Source: Clarkia xantiana subsp. parviflora
Lineage: Eukaryota > Streptophyta > Magnoliopsida > Myrtales > Onagraceae
DNA length: 64,000 nt
Direction of reading: 5' to 3'
Assembly (NCBI GenBank): GCA_036873135.1
Contig: JAPTYO010000012.1
Coordinates: 12,966,090-13,030,089 of the forward strand
In this document: positions 21,301 through 31,493 of the stretch, piece by piece
How positions within the stretch are numbered: the first letter of the stretch is position 1
How the letters are laid out: the number at the start of each line of letters is the position of its first letter
Translations under genes and position numbers: made by a program
Notes under the pieces: model-generated
What the model was told of the DNA's origin: nothing
The model's database searches: none
What the model saw: the letters and a program-made list of their open reading frames with translations, nothing else

Positions 21301-23943
21301 CTGGTGAAGTCCCGACAAGCATCGGACCATGTCAGTAATTTGGCTATGGCCTTCGAGAGGATGAAGCTCCACCAGGTCCGCCTGAATCCAGCCAAATGTG
21401 CTTTCGGAGTCCATTCAGGGAAGTTCTTAGGCTTCATGGTGAGCCAGAGGGGGATCGAGGTGAACCCCGAAAAGCTAAGGGCGATAGAAGAGATGAAGTC
21501 CCCGGCAAACCACAGGGAGGTGCAGGTGTTGAACGGTCGCCTGGCTTCGATGAATCGCTTCTTGTCCAAGGCCAGCGACCGGTCAATGCCGTTCTTCAAC
21601 GTATTAAGGGCCAACCGGCAATTTGAATGGTCCGATGAATGCGAGGAAGCGTTTCAGACGCTCAAGCAACATCTTCGCGATCTCCCACCACTTGCGAAGC
21701 CGGATCCAGGCGAGCCACTCTATCTTTATTTGGCTATTTCGTCGTTTGCAATAAGCTCTGTTCTAGTTAAAGCTGTCAAGGGCAATCAAATTCCCATTTA
21801 TTATGTAAGCAAGGCGTTTGCCAAGAGTGAAATGAACTACCCTCCGATTGAGAAGTACCTCTTTGCGTTGATTATTACTGCTAGAAAGTTACGGCCTTAC
21901 TTCCATGCACATGAAATTACGGTGTTGACTGATCAGCCACTGAAACACTTCTTGAACCGGCCTGATGCGTCGGGGAGATTAGTAAAGTGGGCCGTTGAAC
22001 TTAGCGAATTTCGAATTCATTTCGCTCCAAGAACGGCTATTAAAGGGCAGGCACTGGCCGACTTTATAGTCGAATCTACCATTCCCGATCCTGAAGCATC
22101 GAAAACAGTAGAGGGGGCAATGGGGAATAGCAAAGAGGTCTCGGAGGCTCCAACGATGGAGAAGTCGAATGAGACAAACACTTGGGAGTTGTACACGGAC
22201 GGATCCTCGAGTTCGGATGGATCGGGTGCGGGGTTTGTATTGATTCCGCCAGGCGGGGCTGAGCCACTTCGATACGCATTGGCCCTAACATTTAAAGCTA
22301 CCAATAACGAGGCGGAGTATGAAGCTCTTATAACGGGGCTGAAAATCGCTAAGGGCACGGGAATCGAGCATTTAAGGGTAAAGTGTGATGCAAGCCTGAT
22401 TGTAAATCAGGTACGGGGGCAGTATGGAGCAAAGAATCCAATCATGAAGAAATACCTTCGGGAGGCTCAGACATTAAAGGAGAGCTTCAAAAGCTTCGAT
22501 ATAGAGGCGATCCCAAGAGAAAAGAACGTAGAGGCCGATGCCTTGAGCAAATTTGCCTTGGGGGCACCTTTGGAGGAGACTCGGAGGGTACACTTCCTGG
22601 AGAAGGTGATTCTGTCGACAACCGATCCATCGGAAGTATACGCTATCGGGACAGGGTCAGAGGAGGAGCCCACGTGGATGACCCCGATAATTGTGTACCT
22701 AACTACGGGGGCACTGCCTGAAGACAAAGTGGCAGCAGAACGACTGCGACGAATGTCAATCAACTACGCGATGGTGGATAACCAGTTGTACAAGAAGGGT
22801 TTGCTCTCGACACCTTTCCTGAAATGCGTAACGGAACCTGACACGACCCGAATTCTGAGAGAACTACATGAAGGAGTCGCAGCCTGTCACGAGGGCGCCC
22901 GATCTATCCTGAGAAAGGCGTTGAACTTGGGATACTATTGGCCTACGATGAATAAGGAGGCAACGGCACTTGTTCGATCCTGTGACGCGTGTCAGAGATA
23001 CGCCTCGAATATCACAGCCCCCGCTGCTGATTTGACACCCATTGGGAGCGCTTGGCCCTTCGCACAGTGGGGCATTGACCTGGTGGGACCCCTTCCGAAA
23101 GCAAAGAGCCAGTGCACACATCTGCTGGTTGCAATCGATTACTTCTCGAAGTGGATCGAGGCCAAGCCCTTAGCCAGGACGACAGCGGGACATATCATTA
23201 AATTCCTCCAGACCCGAATCTTGTCAAGATATGGGGTGCCGAAGGTGATCATCAGCGATAACGGTCCTCCGTTTAATGGGGCCCAGTTGGAAAGGTTCCT
23301 AGACGAGTTCAATATCGAGCATCGGACAGCATCCGTTCGACACGCCCAGACCAATGGGCAGGTGGAGGCTGCTAACAAAATCGTGATGGAGGGCTTGAAG
23401 AAGAGGGTCTACGCTTTGGACGGAAAATGGCTAGACGAACTGGAGAACGTGTTGTGGGCGGTCCGAACGACACCCAAACGATCAACAGGTGAAACCCCGT
23501 TTGCACTTGTTTATGGGACAGAGGCGGTCGCTCCCGTGGAAATCGCTGTGGCGTCCCACCGAACCAGAAGCTATGAGCCCTCAGCGAATCCAGGAAAAGC
23601 CAAGATAGGACCTTTAACGAATGACGAAACCAGGCGCCTGGAGTTATCCTTGTTAGAGGAAAAACGGCTAGAGGCCGACATAACGCAAGCTCGGATGCGT
23701 CTGGCGACGGCCAGGTACTATAACCGGAAGGTCAGGTCGCGACAGTTCTATTCAGGGGAGCTGGTCCTACGACGGAATGAGTTCACTCTCCAGGATCGGA
23801 TCAACAAGCTGTCTCCGAAATGGGAAGGGCCTTACAAGATCGTGGGCATGCCAGCCTCAAATGCTTACAAGCTAGAAGACCTCGACGGTAAAGTATTACG
23901 AAACACCTTTAGCGGTGAACACCTGAAGAAATGTCATGTTTGA
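18385..23943 (+). CDS. Gag-Pol polyprotein, single open frame (1852 aa)
   Basis: Encodes capsid plus all enzymes for reverse transcription and integration. Domains in order: Gag core around 190-310 (MTWFYSLPTG at 229); Arg/Lys-rich linker; a CX2HX4HX4C variant knuckle (C442-C455); an Arg-Ser run at about 483-505; aspartic protease with LIDGGSSSDIL (D600); reverse transcriptase with YVDD (968-971) and the PLPRIDQLVD and FGLVNAGATYQRM blocks; RNase H of the RT module (about 1110-1215); a second RNase H (TDGSSSSDGSGAGFVL, D1272; NNEAEYEAL; VEADALSKFA); integrase with H1495/H1502/C1533/C1536 zinc site and D1565-D1625-E1661, spacing 35. Dual RNase H marks Tat. There is no frameshift between gag and pol. 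The start at 18385 lies 68 bp after the LTR. Function is predicted from motifs only. Confidence 0.95.
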   Translation: MAGNRPQRSGKQVPATSTHPEDAAQHQDLRDEGDSTRRNEAPSQIPELARVVAEAMPLFMEAVEALLDRREAARRQADLPPLPPRRDAPRGQATDNLPPPPPLREQPVPPNPAPVENFVVDGPGPVQQRTIPLNGPLTPDQVVKIVGICMGDQKPMMSELGSQETHPFVPRLVHTLAPPGVNIPKIDEYDGVADPVRHVQKHLTACMGRTPDEDVICALFPSTLGEKAMTWFYSLPTGCITCWKDMHQRFIAQYQGRRRLLKSVRTLHEAVQKPDESLAQYYQRYTANMTELDEEISEGEAIRIFINNLSPPYGSDLLHSVAAKSVWNMEALQARVKQQIDVQESKIAAGELAPPKGREGKQFPKPSGNRHQKDSSEGSRGRGRSDRREDRRPNRRDGQKEEFTPLNRPLKEVLAVMEKQGLARFPKKKEGEKLGSRTDRYCRFHRAPGHDTDQCRELKKEIEKLIQRGKLKEFVEDSRCKPRSRSRSRSKSRSRSPRKRRSSATEPSEGPSGSRQKRIINVIHGGFAAGGDTSASRERYANQVPVAVVLGKRSRSWTPKEEMEITFSAKDLEGVETPHEDALVVTLDVGGFEVKRILIDGGSSSDILFSDALEQMGKKKKDLREVNFPMVGFCGTTSYPLGVITLPVWFGSGWKMEKRDVEFVVVESTGTYNAIIGRTTINPLMAVASTVHQKLKFPTENGVGEVKGDQVASRRCYVNATRRSRKEAMSVLQTDTDPREEFGRPAPMEDLKEVEIDGPERKVKIGSALSDERAQELIALLQEFKELFAWSPSDMPGISRDVIEHELNIDPAIKPIAQKRRPMGADKRIAIQQEVGRLLDAGFIREIRFQTWVANPVLVRKSNGKWRMCVDFRDLNKACPKDCYPLPRIDQLVDATSGHELLSFMDAYSGYNQIKMAKKDAQHTAFYADSEVFQYDVMPFGLVNAGATYQRMVNKLFGDMIGGTMEAYVDDMLVKSRQASDHVSNLAMAFERMKLHQVRLNPAKCAFGVHSGKFLGFMVSQRGIEVNPEKLRAIEEMKSPANHREVQVLNGRLASMNRFLSKASDRSMPFFNVLRANRQFEWSDECEEAFQTLKQHLRDLPPLAKPDPGEPLYLYLAISSFAISSVLVKAVKGNQIPIYYVSKAFAKSEMNYPPIEKYLFALIITARKLRPYFHAHEITVLTDQPLKHFLNRPDASGRLVKWAVELSEFRIHFAPRTAIKGQALADFIVESTIPDPEASKTVEGAMGNSKEVSEAPTMEKSNETNTWELYTDGSSSSDGSGAGFVLIPPGGAEPLRYALALTFKATNNEAEYEALITGLKIAKGTGIEHLRVKCDASLIVNQVRGQYGAKNPIMKKYLREAQTLKESFKSFDIEAIPREKNVEADALSKFALGAPLEETRRVHFLEKVILSTTDPSEVYAIGTGSEEEPTWMTPIIVYLTTGALPEDKVAAERLRRMSINYAMVDNQLYKKGLLSTPFLKCVTEPDTTRILRELHEGVAACHEGARSILRKALNLGYYWPTMNKEATALVRSCDACQRYASNITAPAADLTPIGSAWPFAQWGIDLVGPLPKAKSQCTHLLVAIDYFSKWIEAKPLARTTAGHIIKFLQTRILSRYGVPKVIISDNGPPFNGAQLERFLDEFNIEHRTASVRHAQTNGQVEAANKIVMEGLKKRVYALDGKWLDELENVLWAVRTTPKRSTGETPFALVYGTEAVAPVEIAVASHRTRSYEPSANPGKAKIGPLTNDETRRLELSLLEEKRLEADITQARMRLATARYYNRKVRSRQFYSGELVLRRNEFTLQDRINKLSPKWEGPYKIVGMPASNAYKLEDLDGKVLRNTFSGEHLKKCHV

Positions 23944-24060
23944 CAAATAAGTCGTCCGAAGAGGCGCAACGATGTAATCAAGTCACCCTGAGTGGTGCAT
24001 GCCATGTTAAAGACATCAATCAATAAAGAGGTTACTTCTGATCAAAGTGTTCCTAAAAAA

Positions 24061-24565
24061 AAAATCCTTAAGTTATTAAGGTTCGATTAAAAAGCGTCAT
24101 TGGACGTCCGAAAAATCCTTAAGTTATTAAGGTTCGATTAAAAAGCGTCATTGGACGTCCGAAAAATCCTTAAGTTATTAGGGTTCGATTAAAAGCGTCA
24201 TTGGACGTCCGAAAAATCCTTAAGTTATTAGGGTTCGATTATAAGCGTCGTTGGACGTCCGAAAAATCCTTAAGTTATTAAGGTTCGATTAAAAAGCGTC
24301 ATTGGACGTCCGAAAAATCCTTAAGATTTTAAGGTTCGACTAAAAAGCGTCATTGGACGTCAGAAAAATCCTTAAGTTATTAGGGTTCGATTAAAAGCGT
24401 CATTGGACGTCCGAAAAATCCTTAAGTTATTAAGGTTCGATTAAAAAGCGTCATTGGACGTCCGAAAAATCCTTAAGATTTTAAGGATCGACTAAAAAGC
24501 GTCATTGGACGTCAGGAAAATCCTCAAGTTATTAAGGTTCGAATTAGAAACGTCATAGGACGACG
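24061..24565. repeat. 51-bp tandem repeat array, about 10 copies
   Basis: The unit contains AATCCTTAAGTTATTAAGG, TTCGATTAAAAAGCGTCA and TTGGACGTCCG. Period is 51 bp (50 in copies lacking one A), starting near 24065, 24116, 24167 and so on to a degenerate last copy near 24521. Each unit holds two short palindromes (CCTTAA..TTAAGG and GGACGTCC). It sits exactly between the stop of gag-pol and the stop of the antisense ORF. Confidence 0.9.
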
Positions 24566-24695
24566 AAAAGCCTTAGGGTCCGATAAAAGAGTCACGAAGA
24601 GTATAACTGAGAAAGAAAGCACTGATAAAAGGCTCGAAGGCCTAAAAGGTTCGGTACAAAAGGGATAATAAGAAAAGGTACAAGGACTTAAGATT

Positions 24696-27464
24696 TTAAG
24701 CTTGATCTCCAGGCGTTGAATCTTCGGAAGGCTTTGGAGGGGCAGACCCGCCGGCGTCTTCAGAGGAGCTTTCGGAAGGAAGGTTGAGGTACGTCTCTGC
24801 GGCGGGGCCAAGAGTCTTGGACTTTCTCAGATCGATGGAGTCCCCATAAGTCTCATTAAGCTCTTCGACAATGTCGAGGATGGCATTCTGCAAATCCTCT
24901 TGACAATGCTTCGCTGCATCCTCCTTGAAGTCCTCCGAGTTACGGTACTCTTCGCGACCCTGGACCTTCGCGTTTATCAGTTGGGCGGAATGATCCGCCC
25001 TCGCCTCTTCTAGCTCCGCGATGGCCCTCTGCTTCTCGAGCTTCAGCCGCTCAGCAGTTTCCTGCAGCGCTGCCTTCTCGAAGGCAGCCTGGCTCCGATC
25101 CGCCATGGCCGCCTCCTGCTCCCTCTTGAGCGAGCTCTCAAGACTTAAGATTTGCCGCTGATAGGACTGGGCCTCTTGGGTAAGCTTGGCTCGGAGCTCC
25201 TCGACCTGCTGCCTAAGTTCTTCGGCCCGCGCCTCGGCTCGCTTCTCGCCCTCCTCCCTTCGGAGCCTTGACGCCTCGGAGGCAGCTAGGTCCTCCTGGA
25301 GCTTGGTCAGGCTCTCGAGGTTGGAGTTGGCCCGCTCCCTCTCCAGAGCCTCTCGCAACGTCAGGATGTAGCCGAAGCAACGATCCTGGTCCGCGATTTC
25401 CTGAAAAGAAAAAAGAAGCTGAGTACTCAAAAAATCGGAGCGTCCACAGATAAACAAAAGAAAGATTCATTTACCTCTACCCGACGGACAGCCATCGCCC
25501 GAATATCAGCATCGATGTCGTCCCCTTCCAGAGAAAGGGGACGCCTCAAAGAAGGCGGAACCAAGCCCGACACCAAGTGCAAGGCTAGGTTCTTCTCCTG
25601 GCAACCCCGATGTAGAGGGACCCCCTGGAGGGACTCTACCGGTCTCCAAGGCTCGGAGCCCTGGTCCGAAGAGAAGGCCCGATAGTAGTCCCCGTCCAAA
25701 GGGAACGGAGGTACTACCAGGCGAGGCTCTTCAGCCTCCTCACTCACTCGAGCTTCGGAGGTTGCACCCCTAGCTGGCGAAGATGGTGGTGGCGAAGATG
25801 GCGGGGCGGAAGACGACACTGGCGTGGGAGGAAGTGGAGATGCCTTCCCACCAGATGACTTCACGGGAGTCGACCTCGACTTCCCTCGGAGGATGAGGCC
25901 TTCCTCCTCAGCTCGATCATCGGAAGGGGAGTCCTCCAAACTGGTCACCCGACCGAATTCGCCCCGGGCTACCGTCGGGGCATCTTCCACCACCGGCTCC
26001 GTTGCAGGCGCGGAGTCCGAAGCAGGTGTAGCAGGGGCAACGTCCGCGGGACCTGCAGCGGAGCGAATAAGTCGAGGAATTAATTTAGTATCGGTGTGCC
26101 AGATTAAACAACGCTCCACAAATCTTTCCTTGCCGAAAAAATTGTAATACCCCGCCTCAAGAACATGTGGAGTTTCCCCTCGAAGGATATTCTTAACATC
26201 CCTAACTCGTCCTCCCATATCGGAGGCCTGAAGATCCTGAGGTACTAACTCCCTATACCTTTTTATAGCACGAAAAACTGCCTTACCTTCTTTTTCGGAG
26301 CGAACTCCGAAGGCGGCCCTGACCGCATCCGCGTTAGTCCGCCCCTCCGACCTGGGGGAAGACCTGGGGGCCTCGGAGGTCCTGGCCCTCTTCTTGGATG
26401 GCCCCGACGGGGCAGAAATCTTCCGGTGGGAAGACTTCTTCTTACGCTTCAGGGAGTGGGAGGCATCGGTGTCCTCCTGAAATAGACGGGCAGTCAGCGA
26501 TGTTCGAGGAGCTGTAAGCAGTGAAAAAGAAACAATTAGAAAATTACCCAGAGAATTACATTGGAAACGCCGTCGCGAACTTTTCCTCCGGAAGTAGGGT
26601 CGATTAGCATAACCCCAACTTTGAGCCGCTGCTGGTCGGTGACAGAGGTGGCCTCAAAGGGTAGGTAACCCTTCTCCCAGCGGCGAGCCTGGATAAGCAT
26701 CAAGGCTCTCTTGGTCTGCTCCGACCACGAGCGAAAAGGCACGGGGGGATCAGCCTCCACGACAGTCTTCGGCCACTCGATGGGACCAGGCTGGATGAAG
26801 AAATACTGCCCCTTCCAGTTAGCATTATCATTCCCCTTGTCGGAAATGATGGCCCGTTCCTTGCAAGGCTTCCAGGACGTCTTCCTGTCCCAGCCTAGCT
26901 CCCTATACTGCTCCTCGGTCCCCTCGGGCTGACGGGGGGTGAAGGAGCAAATCCCGTCCTTGTTGCAGGTCATCTTGTAGAGAACCCGCCAAAGCTCCAG
27001 GGAATAACTCCAATCTTCCCCGTTGACATCACACCACACTTGGAAAGCAATCCATGTGCGGATTGCGTGTGGGGAGAAGGTCGTAGGATACGTCTTGTAA
27101 TGATTGCACAACTCCACCCAACTCGGGCAGAAGGGCAGTCGAATTCCTGCACTGATCTGCCCTGGGGAGATGAATACCTCATCTCCTTTGGGGAGGGTAA
27201 TCTCAGGCTCGCGAGAATCGAATTTGTCGTAGGGGTAGCGAGCCCCGAAGGAGGATTCAAAAATACCACACTCTCTAAGGGCCCTATCAAAGCTAATAGG
27301 TGCGAGGGTGTTCTTGAGGTACTTGAAGACGAAGGGTTGGCCAATAGTAGCAGATCCCTTGGCTGAAAATCGTCGAGGGAAGGAAAGAAGGACAAAATTG
27401 AAACCTAAAGGAAAACAAAGACGAAAAGGAAAGGAACAATAAGAAGAAGAATCTTACCAGACAT
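24696..27464 (-). CDS. Spliced antisense ORF (aORF) of the Tat element
   Basis: Extra gene carried on the opposite strand, as described for Tat elements such as Grande; its function is not known. Minus-strand exons that join in frame: 27464-27458 (ATGTCTG), 27362-26548, 26476-25475 and 25400-24696, total 842 aa. Introns (95, 71 and 74 bp) are GT-AG; the second donor could instead be after 26560. The N-terminal part (exon 2) is a globular region with W-rich segments (WVELCNHYKTYP, WIAFQVWCDVNGEDWSYSLELW) like the domain often annotated as putative plant transposon protein. Exon 3 has a basic patch (KRKKKSSHRK) suggesting nuclear localisation and a Ser/Pro-rich linker. Exon 4 is a long Glu/Arg/Leu coiled coil ending in an acidic Ser-rich tail. 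Upstream of the ATG lies a leader in the element, so a promoter near 27500-27650 on the minus strand is inferred. Confidence 0.8.
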
Positions 27465-27469
27465 AGTGA

Positions 27470-28028
27470 CTGAGTCCTGATTGAAGAAGCTTGAAGTGCC
27501 TGAGACACTGGTAAAAACTTGAATCGCCGGTGAAAACTTGAAACTTGGAGAATCAGAGCTCTAGGATCGCAGAAAAGGAGAGGTAAAAGAAAGGTGAAAC
27601 AGTGCCTAGGGTTAGGGTTTTATAAGAAACAAAAAGGAGCTGAAGAGGCGGGCAATCAAAGCCGCGGGACTCGAAACGACTCAATCATGACCATCCAAGG
27701 AAAAACGTGCAAATTCAGAAAATGGGAACGGTTTTAATCTGAACCGTCAGGACGCATGGGACGAATAAGACAAAAGACAATGACGTATTGGAACGGTTGA
27801 AAAGTGCTTTTTCAGCAGATAAGCATGCAGAACCCGAAACGTTCCTTCATCTCCCATCAGCATTAAATGCTGGTCTGATCGAGAAATCCTTTCGAATACA
27901 AACAAGATCCCAGAAGATCTCGAAAAGATCAAGGCAATGGCCTCCGACATTCCACGCCAAGGCCTCCGATAAAGATACGAAGGAGTCCGACGCTGGAAGA
28001 CGCGACGCACTATAAGTCCCTCACGTCT
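27470..28028. other. Spacer between aORF start and polypurine tract
   Basis: There is no supported ORF. The part nearest 27464 would be the 5' leader and promoter of the antisense gene; TTATAAAACCC (minus-strand reading, about 27617-27627) is a possible TATA box. The remainder leads to the polypurine tract. Confidence 0.45.
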
Positions 28029-28038
28029 TGGGGGCAGA
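28029..28038 (+). other. Polypurine tract of the Tat element
   Basis: TTGGGGGCAGA immediately precedes the 3' LTR (starts 28039), the position of the plus-strand primer. It is short and includes one C. Confidence 0.6.
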
Positions 28039-28685
28039 TGATGGGCCTCGGCGAAGGCCGTTAGGCCCCTTAACGATTAACAAACGGCAACTAGGCCCGT
28101 TGGGCTAAAAGCTGGGCTGTTAGAAGATTAAGGGCTCCGACAGAAGGAGGCCCCGACATCGAAAGACCCCGAGCAAATATGGCTCCGACAGGGGAAGGCA
28201 CCGAACATATCGGACCTGGACGTAGTCGGTCCCGATGTGGGAGTTGGCACCACTCCCCGAAACCGAATCCTTGACGACTTAACTCGGGAGCCTCCGATAA
28301 CGATCGGGGCTCACCAGTAAGAGCACAATCCCGGAAATCTCGCCATGATCACAGTAGTGATATAGTGGGCAAGATATATGGGATACAAATAACTGCACGA
28401 GATACGGGGCAAGAGGCATGGCGAAATATGTGGGATCACGGATAACGATCCAACCGCCTAATCAGGTAACTGGGATAACCTTTCCTCTATAAAAAGAGGG
28501 GAGTTATCCCAGATTAGGGTTACGTTTTGAACACATACACATATTGTTGTTTGCTTGCTTGACTGCCGTACTTACGTTAAGCATCGGAGAGGGATTCTGG
28601 GCCACTGCCCTCCATCCCCTTCTGCAGGATTGCGAGGAGCTAAGGAAACCGTCACCGTAACCGGAGCTTCCGCCGTAATCCAACA
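28039..28685 (+). repeat. 3' LTR of the Tat element
   Basis: 647 bp, the same as the 5' LTR by eye from TGATGGGCC to CCAACA, followed by the TSD AGATG at 28686. Confidence 0.95.
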
Positions 28686-28787
28686 AGATGATATACAAGA
28701 GAGTATTTCATGTGTACGAGCTTTCGGGTTTTGACAAACTGCTACTATTTTTTTGTGCTTAACATTTGCTTGTTGTTGTATTATCGA

Positions 28788-29608
28788 TCTATATATATAA
28801 TAAAGTGAAATGTGGGAAAGTGTTTAAATATAAACATGACACGTAATCATTTTAGAGCTCACATTGAGTGCCACATCACCTCCTTTCTATTATTGGCCAT
28901 CTAAAACTTTTTTAACCTCTAGGTCCGTCTATTCATTTTTCACTCACTCTCGGCCCACTCATTTCTACTATCGGCCCACTCTTTTACAAATCTAAGGCCC
29001 TATACAATAAAACATATATATATAAGAAAATAAAATGAGAGAGACTAACAGTTTCATTCTCAGCGCAACACGTCATCACCTTAAAACCAATAATAATTGA
29101 ACATGTATTAGCACAAATTACCAATAAGAATTTGACGTATCATATTTCTTCCATTGATCGATATTTATTCTTCAGCAACCCTCTTTACAAGTTACAACAA
29201 ATATAACAACTAATCTATAGCTTTGTATCTCAGGGTTTTGCTAGAAAGTGTGAAAAAAAGTGTGAAAAAACTATAGAAAGTTAACAACTGCCACATGGCA
29301 ATACATTACATGATTCTCTTTCCAATTTATGTCAAATTGTTAACTGACATGTGGCAGTTGTTAACTTTCTATGGTTTTTTCACTCTTTTTTTCACACTTT
29401 AAGGAATTACTCTTGTATCTCAATGTGCCTAAAGATAAATATAACTAAAAAAAAGTTGTACAATTTATTTTTTTATTCCCGTAAGATGAATTCATATTTC
29501 TTAAATTTCTTAAGTTTTATGTCGTTTTTAATTTTCAATATTATACACACATGTTAAATGTTATAATTTATTAAATAGCTCTGCGCGTAGCGCGGGGTCA
29601 GCACATAG
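28788..29608 (+). mobile_element. Short non-autonomous Helitron
   Basis: Starts TCTATATATATAATAAAG after a flanking A. Ends with a GC-rich stem (CTGCGCG-TAG-CGCGGGG, 29581-29597), then TCAGCACATAG followed by T. The last bases are CATAG instead of the usual CTAG, probably a point mutation. It is 821 bp with no Rep/helicase. It contains a foldback at 29245-29400. Confidence 0.75.
29245..29400. repeat. Foldback of about 156 bp inside the Helitron
   Basis: Arms of about 55 bp are inverted copies: AAAGTGTGAAAAAAAGTG to GTTAACAACTGCCACAT, against ATGTGGCAGTTGTTAAC to TTTTTTCACACTTT. No clear TSD. A MITE-like hairpin. Confidence 0.8.
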
Positions 29609-31365
29609 TATTTTAAATGTTTGCATGTCCCGTTTTTGCTTATCATTGAAACTTAGTAAGTTACTTTTTACCATTAGTAACAAAAAGTTATAAATTGCAA
29701 CAATAAATAAATATGAAATATTTAATACAAACATAAAAAAAAAAGAACTATGATACACGTTCCGAGTGTTTATTCCACTAAGTTCCGACTTCAGAGACGG
29801 TGGCATAGCAGGTAAATAATATCAACTTCAGCTCCTTTTATATCGTCATACACACATTCGAAACTAATAGGAATGCAAAAGTCGGATCGTAGATCATTTC
29901 TCTAAAAAAATGTTGTAACAAAGAAAACATTAGGTACCAAAAGTAAAAAATAATTTGTCAATTAATTTTGTTTTAATGTGTAAATAACAAGTTCAAAAGT
30001 TTTTTGAGACGGATGATTAAGTGACTCGTCTAAACTTCGTAGGTATCTAGTTTAACTTATTAAATAGCGATCGAACCTTGATGTGTCTCACATAAATGAT
30101 TCAAATCTTGCTAAAAAAAAATTAAGCCTAAACACTTATGTATATTTTGATCCACTCACCTAATAAAGCCCATCTAACTGATTTTTGGAAGTTTTTTTTG
30201 ATATAAAAGATTGATTGTTTCGGTAATTTTAACTCAAAATATAAATGTCAAAGTCTTCCTCAAAGTAATGTCTCTAATTGAATTCAAATTACGTTGGCAT
30301 CTATGGATGACCCAACGCGTTTTAGTTTTTACTAGTTGGTAACATTGAATAACCGATTTGTTTTTGTTTTTTTTTTTTTTTTTTTTGATTAAAAAGATGA
30401 TATTATTATCAAAACAGAACAATTGAAAGTACAAGTACAATATTATAAGATAGTTGAGCCAGCATTAGATTGGTTGAAATTAAGTGGTTTAAAAACTAAG
30501 TTCCCAAAATAGATAAGACAGATGTTTAGAGTCATGAAACGAAAGCCAAAGTAGAACAATATAAATTTAAGCAATAAAGGCCAATGTCATACATCCCAAT
30601 AAAGATATACGAGACAAAAAGAGTAAAAGGAACCCGAAACTTCGTAAAAACGCTATTGTGGTGACAAATTCTAATACAGCAAAACACGACGACCATCCAC
30701 TAAGATCAAAACCGCGAACTGATTTGTTTGGTAAGTGATAATTGCATGGTGGTGGTAATAATATGACACATATTACTAGGTGGAAATGGAAATGGAAATT
30801 TCCAAAGCTGATAATAATTGATCTTCTGAATGTAGAGACAGAGTGCCCATATCCACGTGGCTGGTCGAATGATGAGTCAATTTCTGAATGTTTAACCCTT
30901 ACTATACGTGTCATATCATATATACCACGCCGGTAAACCATTAAATGTGCTGGTTTTTCAACTTCTGGTTTTTCTCCATAAATCTTCTTCTATTTAAGTA
31001 CGAATAATCACTCTTTTAACATTTGGTTATGAGATTAACTTGATTAAACTTATTTCCTTAAATGAAATGAGGATTGATGTTTAATATGCCGACCTCTTAA
31101 CTATATTAAATTATTGTTGATCCTTTATTGACCAACATTCATGTAATGTTTTTTCAAATGTAAAATTAATATACTCGCAAATGAATACGAGAACACAAAC
31201 ATTATGAAAGAATATGAACTTACGATCGTCGCTACTTACCCATACACTTAATTTAAAAAAAAAAAAAAAAAAAAATCGAACACTCAGCCAAAAACAAAAG
31301 ATGAAGAAATCAGCGGGTGCAAGAAAAAGACAAATAGATTAAGAGAGCCCCATTACTTGGGTCTC
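29609..31365. other. Intergenic region upstream of PPDK
   Basis: There is no recognised gene or transit-peptide exon. A T-run at about 30368-30387 followed by GATTAAAAAGATGATATTATT may be the poly-A end of a minus-strand retroposon. An A-run lies at about 31254-31275. Confidence 0.45.
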
Positions 31366-31377
31366 TATATATATATA
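31366..31377 (+). promoter_or_regulatory. TATA box of PPDK
   Basis: TATATATATATA lies about 117 bp before the PPDK ATG, with a pyrimidine-rich stretch (CCTTTCTTCCTCATTGC) just after it, as in many plant promoters. The start site would be near 31395-31410. Confidence 0.65.
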
Positions 31378-31493
31378 GAGCCCTTTCTTCCTCATTGCTT
31401 CACCTTTGAAACAGAGAGCAGCTTTGTAGCTCACACAGACAGACAGACTTTGTGTTGGTTAATTGTATTGTAGTAGCTAGCTAGCGTGGAGAG

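Larger units (their letters stand above)
17671..28685 (+). mobile_element. Complete Tat-lineage Ty3/gypsy retrotransposon
   Basis: The element is 11,015 bp, bounded by the 5-bp TSD AGATG (17666-17670, 28686-28690). Order: 5' LTR, primer site, gag-pol in one frame, 51-bp tandem repeats, antisense spliced ORF, polypurine tract, 3' LTR. The dual RNase H, GGCGCC-type primer site and extra ORF between pol and the 3' LTR on the opposite strand are known features of the Tat lineage (for example Grande). The two LTRs look identical over 647 bp, and gag-pol has no stop, so the insertion should be recent and the element may be autonomous. It is not interrupted by any other transposon, unlike the older element at 42455-56492. 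Confidence 0.95.

Noticed and set aside
18204..23378. Many minus-strand and shifted-frame ORFs
   Set aside because: Shadows of the gag-pol frame.
24061..24565. Regularly spaced repeats, CRISPR-like at first sight
   Set aside because: Units are tandem with no unique spacers, in a plant retrotransposon.
29609..31365. A plastid transit-peptide exon for PPDK
   Set aside because: Looked for a Ser-rich start with a donor in phase for 31873; none convincing was found.
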